From Tuctoria greenei (taxonomy: Eukaryota; Streptophyta; Magnoliopsida; Poales; Poaceae), in assembly GCA_036927565.1 (NCBI GenBank), contig JAYESD010000008.1, positions 126,693,498-126,757,497 of the forward strand: a stretch of 64,000 nt of DNA, given 5' to 3'. This document shows positions 11,748 to 22,384 of this stretch, piece by piece. The position numbers and the translations under genes were made by a program. Numbering within the stretch: the first letter of the stretch is position 1; every line of letters begins with the position of its first letter. The notes beneath the pieces were generated by a model. That model saw only the letters and a program-made list of their open reading frames with translations, did no database searches and had not been told where the DNA came from.

Positions 11748-12424
11748 AACAGTGGTTCTTCTAACTTGGTAATCGTAGGAGGAGGCAGGTTTTACAAGAA
11801 GGCAACAACCTGCTCCGGATGACAAGGGAGGCAAAGTGTAAAAACTTAGGGTATAGAACCAGGAAGCAGGTTGAACGCTCTGGATCGAACCCCCCGGAGC
11901 TTAGTTGCTTCGAGTGCTGCTCCTAGACGCTATGACATCCTTTCAGAAAAAAATTGTCCTACCACTACGCCAAGGGTGAAGCTTACCGAAGTGGCACTTT
12001 GGAGGCAAAGTGTACACGCTTAGGGTGGAGGACCAGACTAAGCATACTGCACACTCTAGACCTCCCACTGTTCCAAGAGTAAAACTTACAACTTTGATGT
12101 CGAGGAAGCAAAGTGTACATGTTTAGAGTGTAGGACCAAGCTAAGCATGTTGTACACTCTGGACCTCCCACACTGTAATGCGTAAACCTTACTATAATGC
12201 CTTGGTGACATTGTTGTCGTTGTGGTGGCAGTAGTCGTTGTTGCAGGCGTGGCAGCCATGTGGCCGCTCGCCTGGCTGGACTGACCAGCCCTGGAGCGGG
12301 GTGTGGTCTGGTCCTCACCCGCTGCGATGCATCAGGGTTGATAGGAACCAGCGATGGAGTGGAGGTTCACCATTTTTTCAGGTGCAAACTTCTCAGAGAG
12401 AAACCCCCTTTCTAGCATGCCAAA
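11748..12424. repeat. Degenerate Tat-spacer repeats, no gene
   Basis: Three diverged copies of a block containing 'gcaaagtgta', then 'ttag(g/a)gt', then 'ggaccag/aagctaagcat' and 'acactctggacctccc' lie at about 11818-11872, 11996-12067 and 12102-12172. Similar words occur in the reverse sense at about 31200-31320 and 31590-31640 of the Tat element, downstream of pol. I take this as reverse-oriented Tat noncoding DNA. No convincing coding region is seen up to 12424. Confidence 0.5.
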
Positions 12425-13503
12425 TGTTGAAGTGTGCAAACGACACTTCCCCCGGACCTGCTTTGAGAGCAGCCCGCGGAGGTTCTTTTTTAGGAGGAGC
12501 TTAGTCTCCGGTGAGGTTGAGCGGTTGAGGAACTATGGTGAGATGATGGTTTTACGTGGTTTGGGCCGCTGGAGCGTAATACCCTACTCCAAGGTGAGGT
12601 TTGTATTTCTTGAGAGTGTGTGTGTCTGTGGAGAGTACAATTGCGTGTCCCTTGTAACAGTGGCGGTCCGTTCCTTTTATAGTCAAGGACGGACGGCTTA
12701 CAAGTGGGGTCTGGGGCCTGACAGGTAGCCCCGGGGCGATCTTATCCTGAACAAGATCTAAGGCTTCTTGCTTACGCTGCCTCTGAACACGCCTTGAAGA
12801 CTCATCGCCTTGCTACGTCGGACACTAGTGACTTGTCATAGCCGTTGATGATGACAGAGAATTTCCCATCCATCTTTCTTGTCACCGTAAGCTACCCACA
12901 TGGCAAAGTAGGGTAGGTCTATGGCACCTTCACTACGATGTGACTGGATGCAGCAGCACCTGATAGGAGCATGCGCTGCACTGTGCGCCTGGGCAAGGCG
13001 CGTGCCTTCAATGCATGACTGGACTGGATGTGCCACTCTTTACTCTTCGAGGCCATAGCCCATTGCAGGTCGTGGGACACATGCCAGCATTGGAGCCCTC
13101 CTAAGCGGGATCAAGGGCCCGGAGACAGAGGACGCGTGGCAACTCCAGAGCCCTCCTCGGTGGGAGCAAGGGTCCGGAGCTAGAGGGCACGTGGCAGCCC
13201 TCGAGCCTCCTTGGTGGGAGCAAGGGTCCGGAGCCGGACGATGGGTGGCAGCTCCGGAGCCCTCCTCAGTGGGAGCAAGGGTCCGAAGCCGGAGGACGCA
13301 AGGCATGCCCGATGTTCGGCTCAGCAGGGAGTAAGAGTCCGGAGCCAGAGGACGCGCGGAAGCTCTGGAGCCCTCCTCGGTGGGAGCAAGGGCCAGCAGC
13401 AAGAGGACGCGAGGCAGCCCCGGAGTCCGCCTCATTGGGGAGGCCAGGTACGGAGCTTCTTCTAGCTTGTACGCGGAGGTACCTGGCCTGCAGGGTACCA
13501 GCA
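12425..13503 (-). mobile_element. Solo LTR of a gypsy family, reverse orientation
   Basis: On the plus strand it starts TGTTGAAGTGTG and then ACACTTCCCCCGGACC, and runs to 'agggtaccagca'. It matches the solo LTR at 43138-43983 at both ends. It includes the block 'agcccgcggaggttctt', a reverse-strand TATA box ('ccttttatag', near 12675) and the 55-bp minisatellite. No internal retroelement sequence is attached. Flanking bases ccaaa and agggc do not match, so I cannot show a target duplication. It may be the product of recombination. Confidence 0.7.
13092..13440 (-). repeat. 55-bp minisatellite inside solo LTR
   Basis: About six imperfect units recur with starts near 13092, 13147, 13202, 13256, about 13311 and 13367. 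Each contains 'ggagccctcct', 'gggagcaagggtccggagc' and an 'acg(c/t)gtggcag' end. Reverse-complemented, the unit matches the 55-bp unit of the Tat LTRs at 21631 and 36294. Confidence 0.8.
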
Positions 13504-14039
13504 AGGGCCATTTTAGGGTCCGTCATGGCCCATTTAGTTGGAAGTTAAAGTATGCGTCTAAACGGGTACAAAGGCGAACGACAAGTGTGCGGACGACAAG
13601 CACCAGCGCATGTGGATGGCAGACCCCAACGAACCCAGTTCCTTGTATCTCTCGTTCTTTCCTCTTTCTCTCTCTCGTCTTTCCTCTTTCTTTGAAATGA
13701 CTCAAAAATAAAAGGTTAACGTAACATGTACAATTGTGTTACCCATTTCGAACCGGCCCGTCTCACATGCGTTACACATAAGAGGCGTGTCGGTTTAGAA
13801 TTGTCCCTTTTTTGGACATCCTGGGAGTGACCGAGGGGGCATGGCTTGTGATGATACGTGGGTCTAGATCTTGATGAGATTTCGGCAGCATAACCCTGTT
13901 GTTCTCTTCTGCACCAATTTCAGGCGTGCAGTGGAGAACAACGGTGTTATGCTACCGAAATTTCATCTGGATCCACACTGTTCTCTTGGTTGGGTTTAGG
14001 ACCTATCCTTTCCAATAGATGCAGGGTTGTGACATTAAA
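13504..14039. other. Noncoding stretch with a large imperfect hairpin
   Basis: No coding region is seen. The arms at about 13864-13906 and 13931-13973 are inverted copies (both contain forms of 'atttcggcagcataac' and 'tgttgttctc') around a loop of roughly 24 bp. The hairpin lies just upstream of the CACTA TnpD remnant and may belong to that element. Confidence 0.6.
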
Positions 14040-15470
14040 CAATGTATGAAATTACAACAATTTCTCTATGGCTTTATACTATAGATCAGTCAAACATGGG
14101 TGAAGACCACAGTTGGTTGTATACTGGTTGGAAGAGCAGAACTGGAGGTCACTCGGATGAGTGGTTTGCCAAGTTAGATCAATTTTTGGATTGAGCATTT
14201 TCATTGTCAACGAATGATAAGGGGCGGTACCCATGTACAAAATGCCAAAACATCAAGTTTTTTAATAGAATGGAAGTTTTGATGCACTTTTGTCGAAGCG
14301 GTTTCATGCCACATTATGAGACTAAATCTTGAGTCGTAGAAGAAGTGGATGAGGATGATGATAGCACGAGGGTTGACAGGATGGATGAGAAGCTAGAAGC
14401 TATGGAAGCGGGGGATCCTCTTACAATGGAGGTAGACAAGTTCTTCAAGTAGCGCAAGGCATCAAAACAGTCGTTGCATGAACACACGGATGTGACCATC
14501 CTTGCTTTCATGACCAGATTTATGGCAATTAAGTCTAAATACTTCTTTTCCATTAACTGCTACAATGATCTCTTGGAATTGATCTGCGATATCCTTCCGC
14601 AACCTCACAAAAAGCGCCTAAAAATATGTATCAGTTGAGGAATTGATATGTGGTCTTGGTATGGACTATGAGAATATTGATGTGTGCCAAGCAACTGCAT
14701 GCTATTCTGGAAAGAGCATGCCAACAAGAACAGGTGCTTGAAATGTGGTAAACCAAGGAATGTTGAAGTTGTTAATGATGATGGTGATAATGTAATGACA
14801 TATGTCACACATAAGTAGCTTTGTTACTTGCCTGTGACTCCTCAGTTAAAGAGGTTATTTTTTCAAAAAGAATCGCAAGACATATAAGATGGCACAAAGA
14901 AGGTAAATGTGAGAGTCTCACCGGCTTTGTCGGCAGGATCGAGTCACCGTATCTCGCAGGTGGAGACTCACACACATGAGGTCCATGAGAGCTGCGTGCA
15001 GCTACAAGCACAGAGGGCAGAGATGGAGGCGCAGAGGGCAGCGATGATGGCGCAGAGGGCGGTGATGGAGCCCACCATCTCCTACCAGCAAGCCTGCATG
15101 GCGTAGATGCGGGAGGCGATGGAGGTGCAAAGGCGGGTGATGGAGGTAAGTTAAAGTAATTTAAATTCATCGCATTCTTAATAATATGTAATAATCTGCA
15201 ACGTTTGCAATGACAAGCACGAGCAATTCTAGCTTGTTTAATCAATTCTAGTCAAAAATGAAGTTTCAAACTAATCAATATTACGAACAACTTCTATGTA
15301 TTGTAGGGATCAGCGAGAAGGCTCAAACTACGTCACCGTCGATACCGGCACCTGGAGTGATGTGCGATGAGGACATTCATGGCTCCAAATGTGGTAGCGT
15401 GTAGCCCTCTTGTTCATTTTCTAACTTTGTGGTGTGTTGCGAGGACTTTGTAATTATGTGGTGACATTGT
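14040..15470 (+). pseudogene. CACTA (En/Spm) TnpD-type transposase remnant
   Basis: At 14095-14330 the translation (several frames) matches the transposase-associated N-terminal domain: a 'YTGW...G..DEWF' segment, 'CTKCQNIKFF' and 'LMHFCRSGFMPHYE'. At 14640-14770 the typical CACTA segment resembling 'CQANCMLFWKEHANKNRCLKCG' is recognisable across frames, with a C-x2-C knuckle. At 14900-15150 there is a Gln/Arg/Met-rich coiled coil ('QRAEMEAQRAAMM'). Most of the catalytic transposase core is missing between these parts. Stops and frameshifts are frequent, so this is a deleted, inactive copy. Confidence 0.72.
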
Positions 15471-15559
15471 ATATATATGTTGTGCTGCTGTTATCTGTTT
15501 TATTTGCTATTATATCTGTGCATCTGGCCATCGAGCCGGACAGCATTTTTCGTTTAAAA

Positions 15560-16024
15560 AAATTAAAAATCTTATTTGCAATGGCTTTTATACAGTACCG
15601 TCGCAAATGAGATGTCTATTATTTGCGATGGGTGATGTGGCTGTCACAAATTAACCTTAATAATTTGCGATGGCTAGGAACAGCCATCGCAGATAGGTAC
15701 TTAATTGCGACGGCCAAGGATAGCCGTTGCAATTTGTCGGTCTCGGCCCATCCTTCGGGCTCGGGCCCAAGACCTTATTTGCGACGGCTGTTGCGGGTTG
15801 TCGCAATTAAGTTAATTTACGACGGTGGCCATTGCAATTAAGTTAATTTACGACGGCAGCCATCACAATTAAGTTAATTTACGACGGCAGCCATCGCAAA
15901 TAAGTTAAATTGCGACAAAATTCGAGCGACGGCCAAAAACCGTTGCAAAAATCTTATTTGCGACGGTTTTATGATTATTTATGATGGCCTGACCATCACA
16001 AATCGTTTGGATTCTATTGTGGTA
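15560..16024 (+). mobile_element. CACTA 3' subterminal repeats and terminus
   Basis: Repeated, often inverted words 'ttgcgacggc' and 'gccatcgcaa' fill this stretch. They include three near-tandem copies of a roughly 30-bp unit ('ttaagttaatttacgacggc') at 15810-15905. The segment ends in 'attctattgtggta', a close variant of an inverted CACTACAATAGAAT terminus. Subterminal arrays of 10-20 bp motifs are the transposase-binding regions of CACTA elements. Confidence 0.7.
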
Positions 16025-16540
16025 GGGGGACTTTCTCCACCAGTATCTACCTTTGACTATATTGTTAGAACTAATCTTTAGGCATAAAATTAAGCATTAG
16101 CCCTAATCACGATTATGCACCTAATTAAACATTAACAGAGGAGGATTAGCACAACTTACAAGAGGAGGATCTGTTGGCCGCCATTGCAGTCTTGGGATGG
16201 CTTGGAGTTGCTTGGATCTTCCTGCCGCTATTGCTCTCCTTTGGATTTGTTTTGGAATTCATGATTAGACCGTGCGTAATGGTTTAATCACCTTTAGCTT
16301 TTATAGAGCATGGCAGTGGGGACCGAGCCCGAGTTGGTTCGTCCACCTCCGATCAAAGTGGATCACGTACAAGAGTCCCGTCAGTTACGGGCTCCCCTTT
16401 TTACTTTTCTTTCTTCTTCATCTTTTTCCTTTTTATTTATTCACTTTTCCTTTTCATGGTTTTTTCAAAATTTATTTCAATATCATAATTATTTATCTAT
16501 TATTTGTTACATTTTTATTTGCATTTACAAGGTACTGTTG
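16025..16540. other. Noncoding interval between CACTA segments
   Basis: I see no gene. The right half is T-rich. It may be 5' or intron sequence of the following CACTA gene. No CACTA 5' terminus is recognisable here. Confidence 0.4.
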
Positions 16541-19100
16541 AGAGTACACGGAGGAGGAGACGAGAGTTGTTGGAGTACGTGGCAGAGCAGGGAGGAGGCA
16601 TAAAGCAGGGAGGAGGCTCAGCAGCAGGCTCGAGGGTGGAGACGAAAGTGCTTGATCGGTGCCCCATGTACAAGGAGTTGTATGGTGGAGGAGGCAGTGC
16701 AGGTACGAGGCTTCGAGCAGGGAGGAGGCTTAGAGCAGGGAGGAGGCTTCAAGCTGGGAGGAGGCTTAGAGGAGGGAGGAGGCTTCGAGTAGGGAGGAGG
16801 CTTAGAGCAGGGAGGAGGCTTAGAGCAAGGAGGAGGCTCAGCAACAGGCTCAAGGGTGGACGTACTTGAGCAATCACCCTCCTCTGAGGGTGGCACTGAG
16901 GGGTATGATGAGAATGAAGAGGAGTTTGATGATCTGAAGCGAGATGCAAGGTTGGCAAGAGTGGCAGAGCTAGCTGAGTTGGGGCGGACTGATCGATGTC
17001 CCTTTAGGTATTATTTTAGATTTATTGATAATCCCAATATTTTTTATATTTGTTTTCTTGTCAACTAATTAACTAATATTCCCTGCACAGGTTGTGGAGA
17101 CATCTTTTATGTAATCTAGTTAGAAACATTGACGAGTGGACAATTATTAGGCCAAAGGGTACCAGGTGCTGGATCGAGCCTGGTTGGAGTGGCAAGGGGC
17201 ATCAATGGGTAGTCAACACGGAGTTGGAAAATGCCATTCGCTTTTGTTTTCCCAATATGGTTCTAGTGGAAGGCCAAAGAAAGGCAGCGCATAGTTGGGA
17301 TCACTATGCGCTAAAACCGTATGGCAGAAGAACTTGTCAGGATAAAGTTTGGGAGATATTTTGGGTAAGTTTCTTCTTATCAATTTAATCAAATTGCTTC
17401 TTGATTTGGATGATAGTAATTGTTACTTATATCCAGGGTTCGTTTCGCTTGGAGGAGGGTACGAGTGAAGCTTATGCAAGTTTCATTTTTTAGAATGCAG
17501 CTAGAAGACGTACCAAGGACCCTTTCTCTGATGCACAGATCAGAGTCGTGACCGTGTACTACAAGACGGTGCTGTTACAGCCCATGACAAATAAAAATGC
17601 AGCTAAAATTCACTTACATAAGGAGGAGTACTTACAGAGTAGTATCAATTGGATTTGTGTGGATATGGAGGCTTGGCAGTGTCTATGCGAGTATTGGGCG
17701 TCAGATGAGTTCAATAATAAATCTAACAGAAACCGAAGGAACCGCAAGAGCAAGTCTTGAAAGCACTTCTGTGGACCGGATGGATATGTGTGGATAGAGC
17801 AAAGGATGGTATGAATTCTTACAATCATACTTTGCTTGAAAAAATTGTATTGATTGAAATGTTGTTTTGTATTGCATACAGCTAAAACCGGGGCGCCTCC
17901 TACTTTTTTTGAGCTTTATCTTAATGTACACAGAGGTCGAGATCCAAATCATCCGGAATAGCTGTGTGACGAGGCATCGACACAAAAATTGGTATGAATG
18001 TTCACTATTTGTTACATGTGTTCATGAAGTCAATTTATCTTTTACTAGATCTATCTGTTATTTTAATGTATTGTAGGCAAAATATGTTGAGTGTTTTAAG
18101 AAAACTCATGGAGATGACGCGGACTATGTCAGAGAGCCTTTGGATGTGGCGGCAACGTACGAAGCCGGTGGAGGTCTACCGCATGGGAGGTATGTGAAAA
18201 GACATTGATGATTTATATGTTTATGGCTATCAATTCATAACACTTACATATTTTCTAGACTTGGGTTGGGTGATGGGTATGTGGAGCGCGAGGCTTATGC
18301 TAGACGAAGGTCGTCTAGCATCAATTCTAGTAGGTCCGAGTCTAATACGAAGAGAGAATTAAGAGAAGAACTGAGACACAATAAGGAAGAGATGTGTGAG
18401 ATACAATAGATGAATATGCAAATGCAGCAACAAATGGCCTATATGTTGTAGGTACACATGATTGTTTTATTCGAGTTAAATGTTGCATATTATAGTATGT
18501 TACATTAATTAACTCATTATCTTTACTTGATGCATTTATTCCCTCAAGGTGGAATTGGATCGCAATTCAGTGCTCCTCGTACTCTGTTTGCTTCATCGTC
18601 ATAGGTATAACTTCGACTTTGTGTATTATTCATTCGAGTAACACTAGACAATAGTAATAATATTTGTCACAGGATTCCGAGAGTGGCCAAGGATATATTT
18701 CACCAGCTCAAGGATTTCTGTCGATGTTGGGCGCAACTCCTCCAGCTTGGCCACCATATCTAGGTTTTCTACCACCGCCAGCCGGTCCCGTGCATGAACC
18801 ATCGGCAACTCATGCGGCAATGGTACGATTTTCTAATCTCAAATCAAAGTCAAACTAAGATTAATATTTATAGTTATGTAAGTTTTATAATATATTAGTG
18901 AAATAGCACCCTACTTTGATATTGAGACATACGAAATCGTTTTTACTAATGCAAACTTTAATTTGAAAGTGTTTCTTGTAGGGTTCTCATCAAGTGACGC
19001 CCGAAGGTTGTGATGATTTTCTAAATTTGAACGATAACATGGATGCGAGCGGTGGAGGAGCGAGTGGCAGAAGCTCTCACAACATGCGTGCGGATTGATC
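16541..19100 (+). pseudogene. CACTA second ORF (Transposase_24-like), interrupted
   Basis: Discontinuous coding blocks look like exons. They are: an acidic N-terminal block (about 16856-17000), a conserved block at 17092-17370 containing 'WTIIRPKGTRCWIEPGW' and 'YGRRTCQDKVWEIFW', and a block at 17440-17760 with 'KDPFSDAQIRV'. After these come 'PTFFELYLNVHRGRDPNHPE' (17900-17960), a block near 18080-18180 and a Gln-rich coiled coil (18290-18450). A Pro-rich tail is at 18670-18830. These match the plant CACTA proteins annotated as Ptta/En/Spm or Transposase_24. They probably bind subterminal repeats. Several in-frame stops and a shift near 16850 suggest decay. Confidence 0.65.
16708..16833 (+). 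repeat. 18-bp coding minisatellite
   Basis: Seven units of 18 bp start at 16708, 16726, 16744, 16762, 16780, 16798 and 16816. The consensus is 'aggcttagagcagggagg', and in the likely frame it encodes the hexapeptide RLRAGR. Looser copies lie at 16580-16620. The array sits in the N-terminal part of the CACTA second ORF. Confidence 0.85.
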
Positions 19101-19399
19101 TTCATATTTGTTTACTATCTAGACTTGAATAGATATTTTAATGTTTCAGTTGCTTGTGATGTTTCGAGTTGATACATGTTGTGTGATGTTAATATCTCTT
19201 ATGAACTTGCTTGCGGGTTGATCTTCTTATGTTTGAGTTGATACAATGAACATGTATGGTATGTTGCTGCAATATAAATCTGTATGTGTTGCTGCAATGG
19301 CTGTATATGTTGCTGTATATAAATCTTCTTATGCTGCTGTATATGCTGGCTGGAGGCTCCCCAGCCAGGGAGGCAGAGAAAACAGCGCGAAAAAAAAAA

Positions 19400-19853
19400 C
19401 AGATGAGACCGTCAGTTTGCCCCGTGGCCGACACTCATATCAGCTTTATGACCGTCGGTTTGCCAACGCGGTCGACGGTCATAAGCCGGCCAAAGCCGTC
19501 GGTAACATATTGACCGACGGTCATATAGCCCTTAAGGTCGTCAGCTTAACCATGAAATCAACGCTTCTATCGTTTAAATGCGTCAGTTGTTCAGCCGACG
19601 CTTATAAATGCGACATAAGTCCGTCGGTCTACTATACCGACGGCCTTATATTTATGTGCATCAGTCCACCAGCACCGACAGCCTTAAGGTCATAAGAGCG
19701 TCGGGACCGACGCTTCTAAAAGGTAAAGACATCAAATTTGTGACGTCGGCTATATACGTCGGCCAACCGACGTTCATAGGTTATGTAAGTCGGTTTTAGT
19801 ACACAACCGAGGTTTATAAGGCCGACGCCTTATATGTGTTTTCCTGTAGTGCC
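19400..19853 (+). mobile_element. CACTA 3' terminus with 'ccgacgg' subterminal repeats
   Basis: Repeated 'accgtcggt', 'ccgacggtcataa' and 'gacgcttataa' words in both orientations end in 'tgttttcctgtagtg'. This is the inverted form of CACTACAGGAAAACA, a standard CACTA terminus. The next base begins LINE coding sequence, so the element inserted in the LINE. No matching 5' terminus is seen in the window. Confidence 0.82.
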
Positions 19854-21538
19854 TGATGACTTCTGGCCCATAAGTTTGATTCACTCCTTTCCTAAACTGA
19901 TATAAAAAATACTCGCAACAAGGTTGTCCACATCCATTGACCAGTCGGTTTCCAAAGCTCAAAGTGCATTCATAAAGAGAAGGCATATCCAGGAGAATTT
20001 TCTTTATGTCAGGATTATTGTCAGGGATTACCGTCGACAGGGTAGATTGGTGCTCCTATTCAAACATGATATTTCGAAGGCTTTTGACTCCATCTTCTTG
20101 GAATATTTGATTGAGCTGCCGGCGAGTCGACGGTTTCTTAACACTGGATGGGTTGGTTGTCATTGCTTTGGTCGTCATCTACCTCCGTGGTTCGCTTGAA
20201 TGGTTCCCCGGGGGCACAGATTCAGCACGCGAGAGGACATCGGCAGGGTGACCCCTTGTCTCCACAGCTGCTCGTCTTGGCTATTGACACCCTGCACAGG
20301 TTGTTTCAGTTAGCAACTGGTGATGGAATCCTCTCGCCGCTCCCTGTCCGACACGCCCGATTTCGGTTATCGATGTCCGCTGATGATGTCGCTATGTTTA
20401 TTATACCAATAAAGGAGGAAGTAATGGCAGCCATGGGGATCCTAGAAAGGTTTGGAGATGCCACTGGGCTACGGGTTAACTGGACTATGACCATGGTAAT
20501 GCCCATACGGTGTGAAAATCTCAACCTCGGGGCAGTCTTGGCTAGCTTCAGTGGGCAGCAACCGTCATGGCCTCTCACCTATCTAGGCATGCCACTGCTG
20601 TCAAGGCTCATTCGCCTGTCTCACTTGCAATGGGTACAAGACAGGGTATCCTCATAGCTAGCAGGATGGCAAGGAAAACTGCTTTCTTTTGGAGGGAGAT
20701 GAGAACTCGTGCACTCATTATTAAGCTCCATGTCCACATACCTACTATCAGTTCTGAAGCCCCCCAAAAAGTCTTCAAAACAATTGACAAATTGTGCCGA
20801 AAGTTTCTCTGGTACGGGTCCCAACAGCTACATGGAGGATGATGTAAGGTGAACTGTGCGCGAGTTTGTCAGCCACTGTGCTATGGAGGCCTTGGCATTG
20901 TCGACTTAGAGTGTTTTAGTAGGGCATTACGGTTGCGTTGGTTATAGTTGGCTTGGAATGCTTCTGACAGACCGTGGCAGGGAATGGAGGTGCCCATTGA
21001 TGATTCAGATTTTCAGTTGTTTGCAGCGGCCACAGTGGTGTCAATCCGAGATGTAAGGAAGACAAAGTTCTGGTGATCTAGTTGGTTGAACGGGAACACA
21101 CCTTTCGAGCTCTTTCCATCCCTGTACAAGGTCGCCAAGGGAAAGTACCATGCTGTCTTCGAGGCACTTCAGGAAGGAAGATGGATTCTGGAAGTCGCAT
21201 CAAACATGACGGTGGATCTTTTTGTCGAGTTTTTGAGGTTATGGGTGTTGGTACAGGAGGCACGACAAGGTACGGATCCTAAAGGAGCTGATGAGATTAC
21301 CTGGAGACTCTCGCCGACAGGTAGCTACTCGACCTGCTCGGCATACCTCATGCAGTTTCAGGGGAGTATCTGTGCGAACTTCTGCACTACCGTCTGGAAG
21401 ATTTGGGCGCCTGCAAGATACAAGTGCTTTCTCTGGCTTTTGTTGCAGAATCATGTTTGGACTGCGGACCACTTGCAGCGAATAGAGTGGCCAAATAACT
21501 ATTTTTGTCCTATGTGTTACCGTAACATCAAAACAGTA
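19854..21538 (+). pseudogene. LINE ORF2 reverse transcriptase part (5'-truncated)
   Basis: The translation begins inside the RT domain ('DDFWPISLIHSFPKL'), with 'KAQSAFIKRR', 'DISKAFDS' and 'GHRQGDPLSPQLL'. The catalytic box reads SADD at 20376-20387 instead of the usual YADD. RT thumb and connection follow, then the first half of a zf-RVT domain ('CFLWLLLQNHVWTADHLQR', 'CPMC') up to 21538. A frameshift near 20125 and stops at 20655 and beyond show decay. The C-terminal part resumes at 37101 after the Tat insertion. The endonuclease and 5' half are absent, removed at the CACTA junction. Confidence 0.82.
21534..21538 (+). repeat. Target-site duplication cagta (left)
   Basis: cagta directly precedes the TG of the Tat 5' LTR and recurs at 37101-37105 directly after the 3' LTR. 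Five bp is the normal gypsy duplication size. Confidence 0.9.
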
Positions 21539-22337
21539 TGTCAGTATCCTACAGACCAGGTACCTTGCGTACCAGGAAAAGCAATGTTGGGTCTTGCCTT
21601 CCAGGAGAGGAGGCACCCAGAGGTCACGTGTCCTGCAGCTCCTGACCCACCTCCCTGCTGAGGATGTTTCCGGTGCTGCCACATGTCCTGCAGCTCCAGA
21701 CCCACCTCCCTGCTAAGGGTGGCTCTAGAGCTTCCACGTGTTCTGCAGCTCCAGAACCGCCTCCCTGATATGGGTGGCTCCAGTGCTGCCATGTGTCTTG
21801 CAGCTCTGGACTTGCCTCCCTGGTGAGGATGGCTCCGTTGCTACCATGTGTCCTACAGCTCCGGACCCGCCTCCCTGTTGAGGATGGCTCTAGTGCTGTC
21901 ACGTGCTTTGTGCTCTGGGCTCTTCCTCTCTACCGAGGAGGGCTCCAGAGTTTCCACCTGTACGAGACGACGTGGGCGTTCAAGACCATGAATCGTCCCC
22001 TTCAAGACCAAATTAATGTGTCATTAACCCCGTTTTAATGACGCTCAATCGGCGGGGTATCAAGACATAGTAACATCACCATCATGACATGTTAATCCAC
22101 AATTAAATCATAGTCAGTCGCCAAGGATAGAGATCAAACTCTCGCACACTCATACACATGCAATACAACACACGGACTCTCGTGGACATAGGGTCTTACG
22201 CTCCAGCGGCCCGAACCACATAAATCTCTCATGTTCACCTTGTTCTTAGTTCTTGAGTTTTCACCCCGCCTAAAAAGGAACCTCCGTGGACTGCTTCATA
22301 GTAGTATCGAGGAAAGTGTCATTGCTACACTGCGACA
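21539..22337 (+). repeat. Tat 5' LTR with a ~105-bp promoter deletion
   Basis: At 799 bp it is about 100 bp shorter than the 3' LTR. The missing part corresponds to about 36776-36880 of the 3' LTR and contains the TATA box 'catataaaag'. The join in the 5' LTR is at 'aaatcatagtcagtcgcc' (about 22104-22121). Confidence 0.85.
21631..21960 (+). repeat. 55-bp minisatellite in Tat 5' LTR
   Basis: Six units start at 21631, 21686, 21741, 21796, 21851 and 21906, exactly 55 bp apart. The consensus begins 'tcctgcagctccggacc' and continues 'cgcctccctgctgagg' and 'tggctccggtgctgccacgtg'. Confidence 0.9.
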
Positions 22338-22358
22338 TTTGGCGTGCCAGGTAGGGGG
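22338..22358 (+). promoter_or_regulatory. Tat primer-binding site
   Basis: TGGCGTGCCAGGTAGGGG begins two bases after the LTR end (22339-22356). It starts TGG as required for pairing with a tRNA 3' CCA end. I do not assign the tRNA. Confidence 0.65.
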
Positions 22359-22384
22359 TCTACTCGAGAATTTCAAAATCGACA

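Noticed and set aside
11957..11970. CACTA 5' terminus at 'ccactacgccaagg'
   Set aside because: No subterminal repeats follow, and the word does not match either CACTA 3' end in the window.
12420..13508. Target-site duplication around the first solo LTR
   Set aside because: Flanks ccaaa and agggc do not match, so insertion by a clean single event is not shown.
13040..13700. Several ORFs of 80-154 codons over the minisatellite
   Set aside because: They are translations of the 55-bp LTR repeat in different frames. Since 55 is not a multiple of three, the frames rotate and cannot code a stable repeat protein.
15560..16024. CRISPR-like regular repeats ('gcgacggc' words)
   Set aside because: Eukaryotic CACTA subterminal repeats in both orientations and with irregular spacing, next to a transposon terminus.
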